From NCBI RefSeq assembly GCF_900114995.1, contig NZ_FOUX01000002.1:930001-994000 (forward strand): a stretch of 64,000 bases of DNA. Reading direction: 5' to 3'. How positions within the stretch are numbered: position 1 is the stretch's first letter; each line of letters opens with the position of its first letter. Under the pieces are notes generated by a model, which saw nothing but the letters and a program-made list of their open reading frames with translations, was not told the DNA's origin and ran no database searches. The stretch is from Chitinophaga sp. YR627 (lineage in GTDB: Bacteria; Bacteroidota; Bacteroidia; Chitinophagales; Chitinophagaceae). A program made the position numbers and the translations under genes. Shown one piece after another: positions 45,082 through 53,097 of the stretch.

Positions 45082-46068
45082 ATGAAATACAAAAAGTTAC
45101 TACCAGTGGCACTATTGCTTACAGGCATGAGCACCAGCGCACAGACAACCCAAAAACTGGATCTTCAGGGTGAAACACCCGCAACCACAGGAACGGTCTA
45201 TTTGCAACGCTTTGATAACAAGACATTCAATACCATCGATTCAGCTAAGATCAAAAATGGTAAATTCTCGTTCCGCACCAGTCTCAAACTGCCTGAACTC
45301 TATGGCCTGACCCTGGATACCACCGGACCAAACCTATATGTTTTCCTGGACCAGCGCCAGGTGAAGGTGAAACTGGATTCTGCTGCTTATTACAGTCATG
45401 CTGAAGTATCCGGCTCTGCCCTGCAGGACCAGTTTACCGCGTTTAAAAAACTGGAAGACGTCAATATCAGCGAGTATATCAAAGACCATTCAAAATCACT
45501 GGTATCCGCCTATTTATTGTATAGAAACTATGCTTATCGACTGACAGCCGAAGAAATAGAACAAAATATACAATTGCTCGACCCATCTCTGCACCAAACG
45601 CCATACGTTAAATCGCTACAGGCGTTTAAGGAAGTACTGAAGACCGTGGCTGTCGGGAAAAAAGCGCCTGACTTTACAGCAAACGATACAGAAGGTAAAC
45701 CGGTAAAACTCTCCGATGATCACCACAAATATGTGCTGATCGACTTCTGGGCATCCTGGTGCGGACCATGCCGCAGAGAGAATCCGAATGTGGTTGCTGC
45801 CTTCCAGCAATACAAGGATAAAGGCTTCAGCGTATTCGGTGTATCACTGGATAAAAGTAAGGAAGGATGGATCAACGCAATAGAAAAAGACCAGTTACAC
45901 TGGACACAGGTATCAGAACTGACCTATTGGAAAAGCGAAATTGCAAAGACATATGGTGTAAGAGCGATACCCGCCAATTTCCTGATAGATGAAAATGGCA
46001 TCATCGTAGCTAAAAATCTGCGCGGCGAAGAGTTATTACAAAAACTCAGTGAGCTGCTGAACAAGTAA
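45082..46068 (+). CDS. TlpA-like thiol-disulfide reductase with DUF4369
   Basis: A 328-residue secreted protein. The signal peptide is residues 1-20 (ends MSTSAQ). The N-terminal half is DUF4369 (GTVYLQRFDNKTFNTIDS, then KNGKFSFRT). The C-terminal thioredoxin-like domain has the redox motif WASWCGPCRREN (Cys-Gly-Pro-Cys, near residue 227) and the cis-Pro loop RAIPANFLID. It probably reduces disulfides in the periplasm, perhaps for cytochrome maturation. Confidence 0.92.
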   Translation: MKYKKLLPVALLLTGMSTSAQTTQKLDLQGETPATTGTVYLQRFDNKTFNTIDSAKIKNGKFSFRTSLKLPELYGLTLDTTGPNLYVFLDQRQVKVKLDSAAYYSHAEVSGSALQDQFTAFKKLEDVNISEYIKDHSKSLVSAYLLYRNYAYRLTAEEIEQNIQLLDPSLHQTPYVKSLQAFKEVLKTVAVGKKAPDFTANDTEGKPVKLSDDHHKYVLIDFWASWCGPCRRENPNVVAAFQQYKDKGFSVFGVSLDKSKEGWINAIEKDQLHWTQVSELTYWKSEIAKTYGVRAIPANFLIDENGIIVAKNLRGEELLQKLSELLNK

Positions 46069-46085
46069 TAAAAGTAATAAAAGAA

Positions 46086-46133
46086 AAGAGGTTGTTTCAA
46101 TGTACTTCAGATGTACGATTGAAACAACCTCTT
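46086..46133. terminator. bidirectional terminator
   Basis: AAGAGGTTGTTTCAATGTAC pairs with GTACGATTGAAACAACCTCTT across a short loop. It lies between the convergent TlpA-like and fucP genes. Confidence 0.82.
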
Positions 46134-46152
46134 GATTAATATCACGAATGAG

Positions 46153-47451
46153 CTAGTGTGCTTTATCGAGTTTGTACCCTTTTGTACCAAACCATACCAC
46201 TACTGCAAAGCAGATCAATGGCAGGATATAGGCCATCTGGATATTTGAATTATCAGAGATCAGCCCCATCAGCGGCGGAAAAATAGCGCCACCTACGATA
46301 GACATAATGATCAGTGAAGAACCGAATTTTGTATCACCACCCAGTCCCTTGATACCCAGTGAGAATATTGTCGGGAACATGATAGACATAAAAAATGGTA
46401 CCGCCAGTACAGTCCATATAGCGACCTGTCCTTTGGTCGTCATAGCGATCAGTATCAGTGCCACATTCACCACACCGTAGAGTGCCAGTAATGTTTGTGG
46501 TTTAACTGTACGCATCAGGAAAGTACCAAAGAAACGACCGATCATAAAGCCCAGACCTGCTACAGAACCCAGCAACACAGCAGCTTCTTTTTCACCAATA
46601 CCCGCAGTATACTTCGCAAAACGGATAAAGAAAGCATTAACGCCTACTTGTCCGCCGATATAAAAGAACATTGTCACAACCGCAGCGATCAGATGTCTGT
46701 GTCTGAAAATACTGCCTTTTGTACCTGCTGTTTCATCAAATTTCTCATCCTCCTGTTCAACGACTTCCGGCATTTTCGTCACAACGAAAAGCGCCGCAAT
46801 CAGTAATACCACCACGCCGATCACGAGGTAAGGGATCTTCACGGTACTCGCTTCTCCAACCAGGTATTGCTGCAATGCATCCGGAGACATCGCGGCCAGT
46901 TGTTCTTTAGAAAGTTCTGTACCGGAAAGAATAAATTTCGCGCCTAATATCGGTGCAATCATCGCACCCACACCATTAAAGGATTGGGCAAGGTTCAGAC
47001 GGGTAGTAGCTGTTTCAGGACTACCCAATACTGATACATAAGGATTTGCAGCCGTTTCAAGGAAAGTAAGACCAGTAGCGATAATAAACAAAGCACCCAG
47101 AAAGAAAGTATAATCACGGGTGCTGGCGGCCGGAAGAAAGAGAAATGCACCCACTGCATACAGGCACAGGCCCAGAATGATACCCGCTTTATAGCCGAAC
47201 TTTTTCATGACCGCACCTGCCGGCAATGCCATCAGGAAGTAGGCCGCGAAGACCGCAGAGTCAATAAATGCAGATTGCATGTCTGTCAGCTGACAAGCTT
47301 TCTTCAGGTGTGGAATGAGGATAGGGCTCATATTATGGATCAGCGCCCATAGAAAAAATAAACTCGTTACCAGTATAAACGGAAACAGGTAACTCTTCTT
47401 TGTATCGATGTTTGCCTTAACTGTGGAAGTGGGCATTGCGGCTCCGGCCAT
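46153..47451 (-). CDS. fucP: L-fucose:H+ symporter
   Basis: A 432-residue 12-helix MFS transporter of the FucP family. The first helix region FLWALIHNMSPILIPHLKKA, the loop PAGAVMKKFGYKAGI and GLTFLETAANPYVSVLGSPE are characteristic of FucP. FFIGGQVGVNAFFI-type sequence (FFYIGGQVGVNAFFIRFAKY) follows. It imports L-fucose by proton symport. It is the last gene of the minus-strand fucose cluster, 37 bp after the first SDR gene. Other sugars (glucose/galactose permease GlcP subfamily) cannot be ruled out. Confidence 0.9.
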   Translation of the reverse strand: MAGAAMPTSTVKANIDTKKSYLFPFILVTSLFFLWALIHNMSPILIPHLKKACQLTDMQSAFIDSAVFAAYFLMALPAGAVMKKFGYKAGIILGLCLYAVGAFLFLPAASTRDYTFFLGALFIIATGLTFLETAANPYVSVLGSPETATTRLNLAQSFNGVGAMIAPILGAKFILSGTELSKEQLAAMSPDALQQYLVGEASTVKIPYLVIGVVVLLIAALFVVTKMPEVVEQEDEKFDETAGTKGSIFRHRHLIAAVVTMFFYIGGQVGVNAFFIRFAKYTAGIGEKEAAVLLGSVAGLGFMIGRFFGTFLMRTVKPQTLLALYGVVNVALILIAMTTKGQVAIWTVLAVPFFMSIMFPTIFSLGIKGLGGDTKFGSSLIIMSIVGGAIFPPLMGLISDNSNIQMAYILPLICFAVVVWFGTKGYKLDKAH

Positions 47452-47487
47452 AAGTATAATTTATATGATGAAAATTGCTGTTGGCAA

Positions 47488-48270
47488 CTAGCTGATGGAT
47501 CTGTCAAGGTGTGTATAACCTCCATCCACGTAAACGATCTGGCCGGTGGTATGGGATGATACGCCTGACAACAGGAAAACGGTCATATTCGCTATTTCTT
47601 CTGAAGTGGTCATACGTCTTTCGTAAGGAATTTTGGCAACGATAGAAGCCAGTTTTTCCTCAGGATTTGGCAGAGAATTGATCCAGGTTTCGTACAATGG
47701 CGTCCATACTTCTGCAGGGATCACTGTATTCACACGGATACCATAAGGCAGCAGTTCTACCGCCCACTCGCGTGTCAGGGCATTGATACCACCTTTGGAT
47801 GCAGCATAACCGGAAGTATTACCCTGACCGGTGTCTGCCACTTTAGACCCAATATTGACGATATTACCTTTTGTTTCTTTCAGGTATGGCAACGCATAGT
47901 GCGCCAGGTTGTAGTAGTGGGAAATGTTCTTCTGCAAAGAAGCCATGAACTTCTCCGGACTACCATTTTCCAGTCCGACGCCATCATTTACACCGGCATT
48001 GTTTACCAGTCCGTCGATACGTCCGAACCGCTGTATAGTGAAGTCGATCACACGTTTGCAGGCGTCCACTTCACCCAGTTCTCCGGTTACTTCAACTGCC
48101 TGTCCGCCGGCAGCGATGATTGCCTCTACAGTTTTATTGTTGTCCTCCGTGCTTCTGCCAGCAATAACAGTAATACCACCTTCAGCGGCGATCAGTTTTG
48201 AGATCGCTTCTCCTATTCCTTTCGCTCCTCCCGTTACTATAAATACTTTGTCTTTTAATCCAAGATCCAT
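47488..48270 (-). CDS. SDR oxidoreductase, probable L-fucose dehydrogenase
   Basis: A 260-residue classical short-chain dehydrogenase. The NAD(P) motif is TGGAKGIGEAI (residues 13-23), with NNAG at about 90, the catalytic Ser in NIGSKVADTG, and Tyr/Lys in YAASKGG. The length, C-terminus DGGYTHLDRS and context (between fucP and a lactonase-like amidohydrolase) support oxidation of L-fucose to L-fucono-lactone. The same gene set is known from the Campylobacter fuc locus. Confidence 0.8.
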   Translation of the reverse strand: MDLGLKDKVFIVTGGAKGIGEAISKLIAAEGGITVIAGRSTEDNNKTVEAIIAAGGQAVEVTGELGEVDACKRVIDFTIQRFGRIDGLVNNAGVNDGVGLENGSPEKFMASLQKNISHYYNLAHYALPYLKETKGNIVNIGSKVADTGQGNTSGYAASKGGINALTREWAVELLPYGIRVNTVIPAEVWTPLYETWINSLPNPEEKLASIVAKIPYERRMTTSEEIANMTVFLLSGVSSHTTGQIVYVDGGYTHLDRSIS

Positions 48271-48306
48271 GTCAATGGTTTAAATAATTTTAAATAGGCG
48301 AAGGTG

Positions 48307-49134
48307 CTACAGTCCGTAGAACCTCACCGCATTTCCGCCCATAATGCCCGCTCTTTCCGCATCGGAAAGACGGCTGATATAATCGGTAATAATTGCTTTC
48401 ACTTCTGTGTAGCTGGCAGCCAGCTTGCATACCGGCCAGTCGGAACCGAACATCAGTCGTTCTGCCCCAAAAGCTTCGAGCGCAACATCCAGGAAAGGTG
48501 CAAAATGGGCTGCTTCCCATTGTTGCCAGTCTGCTTCTGTCACCAGTCCACTGAGTTTACAGTAGACATTAGGTTGCTGCGCGATTGCCCGCATATGTGT
48601 TTCCCAGGCGCTGATATCACCTGTTTTAAAGTAAGGTTTGGCCATATGATCAATGACCAGCCGCTGATCAGGGAACTGTTGTACAAATGCTGCGACTGCG
48701 GGCAGTTGCACAGGATACACCAGTATATCGTATGTGAAATCATGCGCAGCCAGTGCCCGTATTCCCTTACAGAAATCTTCCCTGAGAATAAAAGAAGGAT
48801 CAGGTTCTCCCTGCACAATATGTCGGAAACCTTTCAGTTTTTCATACTGACGATAATGGGCCAGTCTGTCGGAAAGATTTTCCGCACGAAGGTCCACCCA
48901 TCCTACTACTCCTTTGATAAAAGCGTGTTGATCTGCAAGTTCCAGCAGAAAGCCGGTTTCAGTCTCTGACTGATCTGCCTGTACCGCGATACAACCATCC
49001 ACACCATTTTCCTGTAATACAGGCAAAAGGTGCTGTGGCAGAAAATCTTCCTGAATCACTTTCATATCATCTGTGATCCAGGCGTCCTTTACAGGGTGAT
49101 ATTGCCAGAAATGCTGGTGTGCGTCTATAATCAT
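48307..49134 (-). CDS. amidohydrolase, probable L-fuconolactonase
   Basis: A 275-residue TIM-barrel amidohydrolase. Metal ligands: IDAHQHFWQY (residues 3-12), DHMAKPY (near residue 195) and MFGSDWPVCKL (near residue 240). GFRHIVQGEPDP is typical of the fucono- and rhamno-lactonase branch of COG3618. It should hydrolyse L-fucono-1,5-lactone to fuconate. It lies 36 bp upstream of the SDR gene and 69 bp downstream of the mutarotase. Confidence 0.82.
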   Translation of the reverse strand: MIIDAHQHFWQYHPVKDAWITDDMKVIQEDFLPQHLLPVLQENGVDGCIAVQADQSETETGFLLELADQHAFIKGVVGWVDLRAENLSDRLAHYRQYEKLKGFRHIVQGEPDPSFILREDFCKGIRALAAHDFTYDILVYPVQLPAVAAFVQQFPDQRLVIDHMAKPYFKTGDISAWETHMRAIAQQPNVYCKLSGLVTEADWQQWEAAHFAPFLDVALEAFGAERLMFGSDWPVCKLAASYTEVKAIITDYISRLSDAERAGIMGGNAVRFYGL

Positions 49135-49203
49135 TATTTCATAACGTTTATCTTCCTTATCAGTGGCTATAAAGCTATACTTCCCTACTGCAGTCTTTCT
49201 ACA

Positions 49204-49536
49204 TTACTGTAGTGAAAAGATCCTGTCCATCATCACCCATTTCTCACCCGGTTTAGCTACCGGCAGGGCCTGCTGATATTTCCACATCAGCTTTTCCCAC
49301 TCCTGCACTTTCGGATTTGCCGCATCTGCCGCTCCTTTTGCGTCAAAAGAGAAACTTTCGTTTACCTCCATGATCATAAAAAGACGATCCATAATGCGAT
49401 AGATCTCCATATTGGTGATACCGCTGTCAACGATACTCTTTCTTATTTCCGGCCATATCTCACGATGATAGGCTTCGTATTCTGCTATCAGCACAGGATC
49501 GTTTACAAGATCAAGTGCGAGGCAATAACGTTTCAT
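49204..49536 (-). CDS. L-rhamnose/L-fucose mutarotase
   Basis: A 110-residue mutarotase of the RhaM-like fold. The start is the ATG at 49536; a TTG two codons upstream lies in the repeat array. Motifs YHREIWPEIRKSIVDSGI, NMEIYRIMDRLFMIMEV and KWVMMDRIFSLQ are typical. It converts alpha to beta anomers for the dehydrogenase. The heptamer array comes to within 2 bp of the ATG, so no ribosome-binding site is visible. Confidence 0.85.
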   Translation of the reverse strand: MKRYCLALDLVNDPVLIAEYEAYHREIWPEIRKSIVDSGITNMEIYRIMDRLFMIMEVNESFSFDAKGAADAANPKVQEWEKLMWKYQQALPVAKPGEKWVMMDRIFSLQ

Positions 49537-49538
49537 AA

Positions 49539-49690
49539 ACAATTAGGAATTATCAATTAGGAATTAGGAATTGGCGATAAACCGCTGAAAACAGATATCA
49601 GGAATGAAGAACGTAAAAGATACAATCAATTGTACCTGATGTACACACTTCATTCACAATTCCTAATTCTTAATTCCTAATTCCTAATTG
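49539..49690. repeat. inverted TAGGAAT heptamer element inside the fucose cluster
   Basis: Left arm 49539-49574: TAGGAAT, TATCAAT, TAGGAAT, TAGGAAT, TGG. Right arm 49659-49690: the inverse with CCTAATT units. The interior (about 85 bp) differs from the other elements of this family. It fills the gap between the FAH-family gene and the mutarotase gene. Confidence 0.8.
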
Positions 49691-49695
49691 TTCAG

Positions 49696-50547
49696 TTATT
49701 TAAATGCAACAGCTGTCTGCTTTGAAGTACCCAGTCCGTCGATACCCAGTTCAATCACATCACCTGCTTTCAGGTATACCTGTGGATTCATACCCAAACC
49801 AACACCTGCTGGTGTACCGGTAGAGATCACATCACCTGGCAGCAGGGTCATAAACTGGCTCAGATAAGAAACCAGGAAAGGTATTTTGAAGATCAGGTTA
49901 GCGGTAGTACCGTCCTGCATAGTCTTACCGTTTACGGTCAGCCAGAGGCGCAGGTTATCCACATCCTTTACTTCATCTTTGGTTACCAGCCATGGGCCCA
50001 GCGGAGCGAATGTATCACAGCTCTTACCTTTTACCCATTGTCCGCCGCGTTCCAGCTGGAAAGCACGTTCGCTGTAATCGTTATGCAATGCGTAACCAGC
50101 GATATAATCCAGCGCGTCTTTTTCTTCAACGTAGCTGGCTTTCTTACCGATCACTACTGCCAGTTCTACTTCCCAGTCAGTTTTCTCACTGTTGCGTGGA
50201 ATGGTCAGATCATCATTAGGACCTACCAGGGAGGAAGTACTCTTAAAGAATACAATTGGCTCCTGTGGGATCTGTGCGTTTGTTTCTTTTGCGTGGTCAG
50301 CATAGTTCAGACCAATACAAATGATTTTTGAAGGACGCTGTAAAGGAGCACCCAGGCGGGTACCTGCCGGTACCTGCGGACAACTGCCACTGTTTTTTTC
50401 CCACCATGCAGCCAGACGCTGTAAACCGTCTGTCTCCAGGAATTTCTCACCAAAGTCTTCACCAAATGCACTTACATCGAAGGTACCTGTTGCTGTTACG
50501 ATACCTGGTTTTTCTGCACCTGGTAATCCAAATCTGATCAGTTTCAT
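49696..50547 (-). CDS. fumarylacetoacetase-family hydrolase (2,4-diketo-3-deoxyfuconate hydrolase-like)
   Basis: A 283-residue FAH-fold hydrolase. CIGLNYADHAKETN, PIVFFKSTSSLVG, DWEVELAVVIGKKA (metal-binding Glu residues), GYALHNDYSERAFQLERGGQ, GKSCDTFAPLGPW and the closing STGTPAGVGLG are all present. In the non-phosphorylative L-fucose route, the FAH-family enzyme splits 2,4-diketo-3-deoxy-fuconate to pyruvate and lactate. This role is inferred from context. Confidence 0.82.
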   Translation of the reverse strand: MKLIRFGLPGAEKPGIVTATGTFDVSAFGEDFGEKFLETDGLQRLAAWWEKNSGSCPQVPAGTRLGAPLQRPSKIICIGLNYADHAKETNAQIPQEPIVFFKSTSSLVGPNDDLTIPRNSEKTDWEVELAVVIGKKASYVEEKDALDYIAGYALHNDYSERAFQLERGGQWVKGKSCDTFAPLGPWLVTKDEVKDVDNLRLWLTVNGKTMQDGTTANLIFKIPFLVSYLSQFMTLLPGDVISTGTPAGVGLGMNPQVYLKAGDVIELGIDGLGTSKQTAVAFK

Positions 50548-50598
50548 ATAAAAAATTACTGTTTTTACTAAACGTTATGACCTTTGAAGGCCGTCTTA

Positions 50599-51342
50599 CT
50601 ATCTTGTTAATGAATTGATCGCCAGACGTCCGCCCTCTACTTTTATTTCGTAGGTATTGGTCAGCTTACCATCCTGCTCCAGCACAACAAAACATTTATC
50701 TTTTCCTGATGCCACAATACCTACTTTATTACCGGCAGGTACAGTCTGTGTCAGTGTTCTGTTAGCACCCGCAAATTCAGCATATACATGTACTGAATCT
50801 TTAGATGATAACGGCACTATTTTTACGATAAAGTCTGCAATGATATTTCCGGACTTCAGGTTGGTAGTTAAGGTCTGTTCGATCTGTGTCTCGCTGGTAG
50901 CACTCACCTTACCCAGTCCGAGTTTATTTTCTGCATATTGCCATACGCCTGCCGGTGGTGTTCCCACGTGATTGATCTGCAGATACCCTTTATCATCCAC
51001 GCTGGCATGATAGTAACGGGTAGTACGGTTCTGTTTCAATACACCGATGTAGCAGCTGTTAGGTTTGTCCCATACCAGACGGTACAGATCTTTCTCCTGT
51101 ACATCTTTTGCAAGTGGCAATTCGAAATTCTTCTCCTTTGTTTTACCATCCAGTTCAAATACCATTTTGATCTCAGTGGTATCTGTTACAGGAAACGAAA
51201 CAGTTACTTTTCCCGCAGGTGCTACCGGTTGAAATGCCTCACCCGCAGTAGTGGTGTCATCTGCGTCAGCAGCTGTGTTTTTCTGGTTGGAATCACAGGC
51301 AAAGAATAATGTTGCAATAAGTAATAAAGACCAAGCTTTCAT
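50599..51342 (-). CDS. uncharacterised lipoprotein in the fucose cluster
   Basis: A 247-residue predicted lipoprotein with lipobox LFFAC (Cys16), followed by an acidic, Thr-rich linker (NTAADADDTTTAGE). Two similar-looking beta-rich halves follow: KVTVSFPVTDTTEIKMVFEL and NIIADFIVKIVPLSSKDSV. Each resembles a sandwich domain with a late Lys-Tyr-like end (YKI). No family is recognised. It lies between the two catabolic enzymes and could bind sugar or sense the envelope, but there is no direct evidence. Confidence 0.6.
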   Translation of the reverse strand: MKAWSLLLIATLFFACDSNQKNTAADADDTTTAGEAFQPVAPAGKVTVSFPVTDTTEIKMVFELDGKTKEKNFELPLAKDVQEKDLYRLVWDKPNSCYIGVLKQNRTTRYYHASVDDKGYLQINHVGTPPAGVWQYAENKLGLGKVSATSETQIEQTLTTNLKSGNIIADFIVKIVPLSSKDSVHVYAEFAGANRTLTQTVPAGNKVGIVASGKDKCFVVLEQDGKLTNTYEIKVEGGRLAINSLTR

Positions 51343-51358
51343 GGAATTATGCGTTGAT

Positions 51359-51416
51359 TTACGAATGAGAATTAAGAAATGTGAGTTACGAATATAACCA
51401 ATCCATCATTCGTAAG
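51359..51416. repeat. inverted TTACGAATGA repeat upstream of the lipoprotein gene
   Basis: TTACGAATGA (51359-51368) and TCATTCGTAA (51407-51416) are exact reverse complements, with a further TTACGAAT between. The pattern is similar in period to the heptamer elements elsewhere but uses the TACGAAT unit. Confidence 0.5.
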
Positions 51417-51433
51417 CCGCATTTTACGCTTCC

Positions 51434-52216
51434 TTAATTATTCAGCTTGATGAATCCTCCATCCAGTGGATAGTCACAACCAGTGATAAATCCAGCTTCA
51501 GCAGAACAAAGGAATAAAGCCAGTGTACCTACCTCATCAGGTTTAGCCATACGGCCGATCGGTTGTGTTTTTGACAGTTTATCAAACATTTCCTGCTCTT
51601 TACCAGGGTAGTTTTTCGCGATGAAACCGTCTACGAATGGTGTGTGCACACGCGCAGGAGACACGCAGTTACAACGGATACCATCATTAATATAGTCTTT
51701 CGCTACGGAAAGGGTCATGGTCAGTACCGCACCTTTACTCATAGAGTAAGCAAACCTGTCAGGAATACCCACGCTGGAAGCAATGGAAGCAACGTTCAGG
51801 ATCACCCCGCCTTTCTGTTCTTTCATCTGTTTGATCACGGCAAACATACAGTTGTAGGTGCCTTTCACATTCACATTATATACCCTGTCCAGATCTTCCT
51901 CCGTAGTGGATTCCAGTTTACCTACATGTGCAATACCGGCACAGTTGACCAGTATATCGATACGGCCTGCTGCAGCAATGATCTTATCCACCGTGCTGAC
52001 AACAGCTGCCTGCTGCGCTACGTTACAGGCATGTACCTGTGCAGTGCCGCCTGCCGCTGCAATTTCAGCCGCCGTTTGTTTACCGCCTTCCTCGTTCAAC
52101 TCAATAATATGTACATCAGCGCCCTGCGCCGCAAATACCTTCGCTATTGCCTGCCCTATGCCGCTACCACCGCCGGTGATCACAGCCACTTTGTTGTCTA
52201 ATCTAAACAGGTTCAT
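51434..52216 (-). CDS. SDR oxidoreductase, probable 2-keto-3-deoxy-L-fuconate dehydrogenase
   Basis: A 260-residue classical SDR: TGGGSGIGQAIA (residues 14-25), NCAG, catalytic Ser in NVASIASSVG, Tyr-Lys in YSMSKGAVL, and RCNCVSPARVHTPFVDGF after it. It resembles the second dehydrogenase of the Xanthomonas-type fucose route, which oxidises 2-keto-3-deoxy-L-fuconate at C4. It is the first gene of the minus-strand cluster and is 91 bp upstream of the lipoprotein gene. Confidence 0.8.
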   Translation of the reverse strand: MNLFRLDNKVAVITGGGSGIGQAIAKVFAAQGADVHIIELNEEGGKQTAAEIAAAGGTAQVHACNVAQQAAVVSTVDKIIAAAGRIDILVNCAGIAHVGKLESTTEEDLDRVYNVNVKGTYNCMFAVIKQMKEQKGGVILNVASIASSVGIPDRFAYSMSKGAVLTMTLSVAKDYINDGIRCNCVSPARVHTPFVDGFIAKNYPGKEQEMFDKLSKTQPIGRMAKPDEVGTLALFLCSAEAGFITGCDYPLDGGFIKLNN

Positions 52217-52331
52217 ATTTTCCTTAATTTAAGGGTTCTAAAATAACCCTTTTACCAAGGCAAAAACTATCCTTTTTTACCAGTAACTTGTACTTTATTA
52301 CCATATTTCAGAATATTTAAATAAAAAACAG

Positions 52332-53051
52332 TTGAAAATCAATTACCGGACTGCCTCCAGGTCAGCTATTTTTCTGTTATATGTCATACTGACAAGCAAT
52401 ATATTCATCGCATCCGCACAGCAAATTCCATTGAATAAATATGGATTACCTGTCGTGAATACGGTTGTGTTGTATAAGCAACTGGCGGCGGCAGACAGTA
52501 ACCAGGTATTGGTGGATATCACTACTTATATTCCTGGCATACTGAAAGACATCCGCTACGCCACCAAAGTAAATTTTACCCATCAGCAACTATATTCCAA
52601 TGCAGCCGTATATCTACGACTCCCAGCTGCCAAAGCATTAAGGGCCGTACAACAGGAGCTTAATAAAAAAGGACTGGGATTACTGATTTACGACGCATAT
52701 CGCCCCTATAGTATCACAGAGAAAATGTGGAAGATCGTACCCGACGACCGTTATGCAGCTGATCCCCGTAACGGTTCAGGGCATAACCGGGGTATTGCAG
52801 TAGATCTTACGATTATTTATTTACGCAGCGGCAAGCCGGTAGCCATGCCTACTGATTTTGACGACTTCACAGAAAAGGCACATCATGCCTATGTTGTTAC
52901 AGATACTATTGTGTCGGATAACAGACAACTATTGCGGACGACAATGGAGAAATATGGTTTCACCGCTCTCCCTACAGAATGGTGGCATTATTATCTGAAA
53001 GATTACAGGCAATATCCTTTGATGGATATTCCCTTCAGCAGTATCAAATAA
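52332..53051 (+). CDS. D-alanyl-D-alanine dipeptidase (VanX/DdpX family)
   Basis: A 239-residue secreted peptidase. The start is TTG at 52332; no in-frame ATG precedes the signal peptide (residues 1-29, ends FIASAQQ). Zn ligands and catalytic residues are in GSGHNRGIAVDLT (His, Asp; near residue 152) and TEWWHYYL (Glu, His; near residue 217), with the family Arg in YDAYRPYS. It hydrolyses D-Ala-D-Ala dipeptides, likely in peptidoglycan turnover. No van genes are nearby, so there is no sign of glycopeptide resistance. Confidence 0.88.
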   Translation: MKINYRTASRSAIFLLYVILTSNIFIASAQQIPLNKYGLPVVNTVVLYKQLAAADSNQVLVDITTYIPGILKDIRYATKVNFTHQQLYSNAAVYLRLPAAKALRAVQQELNKKGLGLLIYDAYRPYSITEKMWKIVPDDRYAADPRNGSGHNRGIAVDLTIIYLRSGKPVAMPTDFDDFTEKAHHAYVVTDTIVSDNRQLLRTTMEKYGFTALPTEWWHYYLKDYRQYPLMDIPFSSIK

Positions 53052-53080
53052 AAAAGCCCCGTCAGTGACGAGGCTCTTTC
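53050..53080. terminator. bidirectional terminator between VanX-like gene and leuA
   Basis: AAAGCCCCGTCA / TGACGAGGCTCTTT, with one mismatch and a single-base loop core, lies between convergent genes. Confidence 0.75.
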
Positions 53081-53097
53081 ATTCATATAAGTGTTGC

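Noticed and set aside
52332..53051. VanX-like gene as part of a vancomycin resistance cluster
   Set aside because: No vanH, vanA/B or vanRS homologues are in the window. Isolated VanX-like dipeptidases are common in peptidoglycan recycling.
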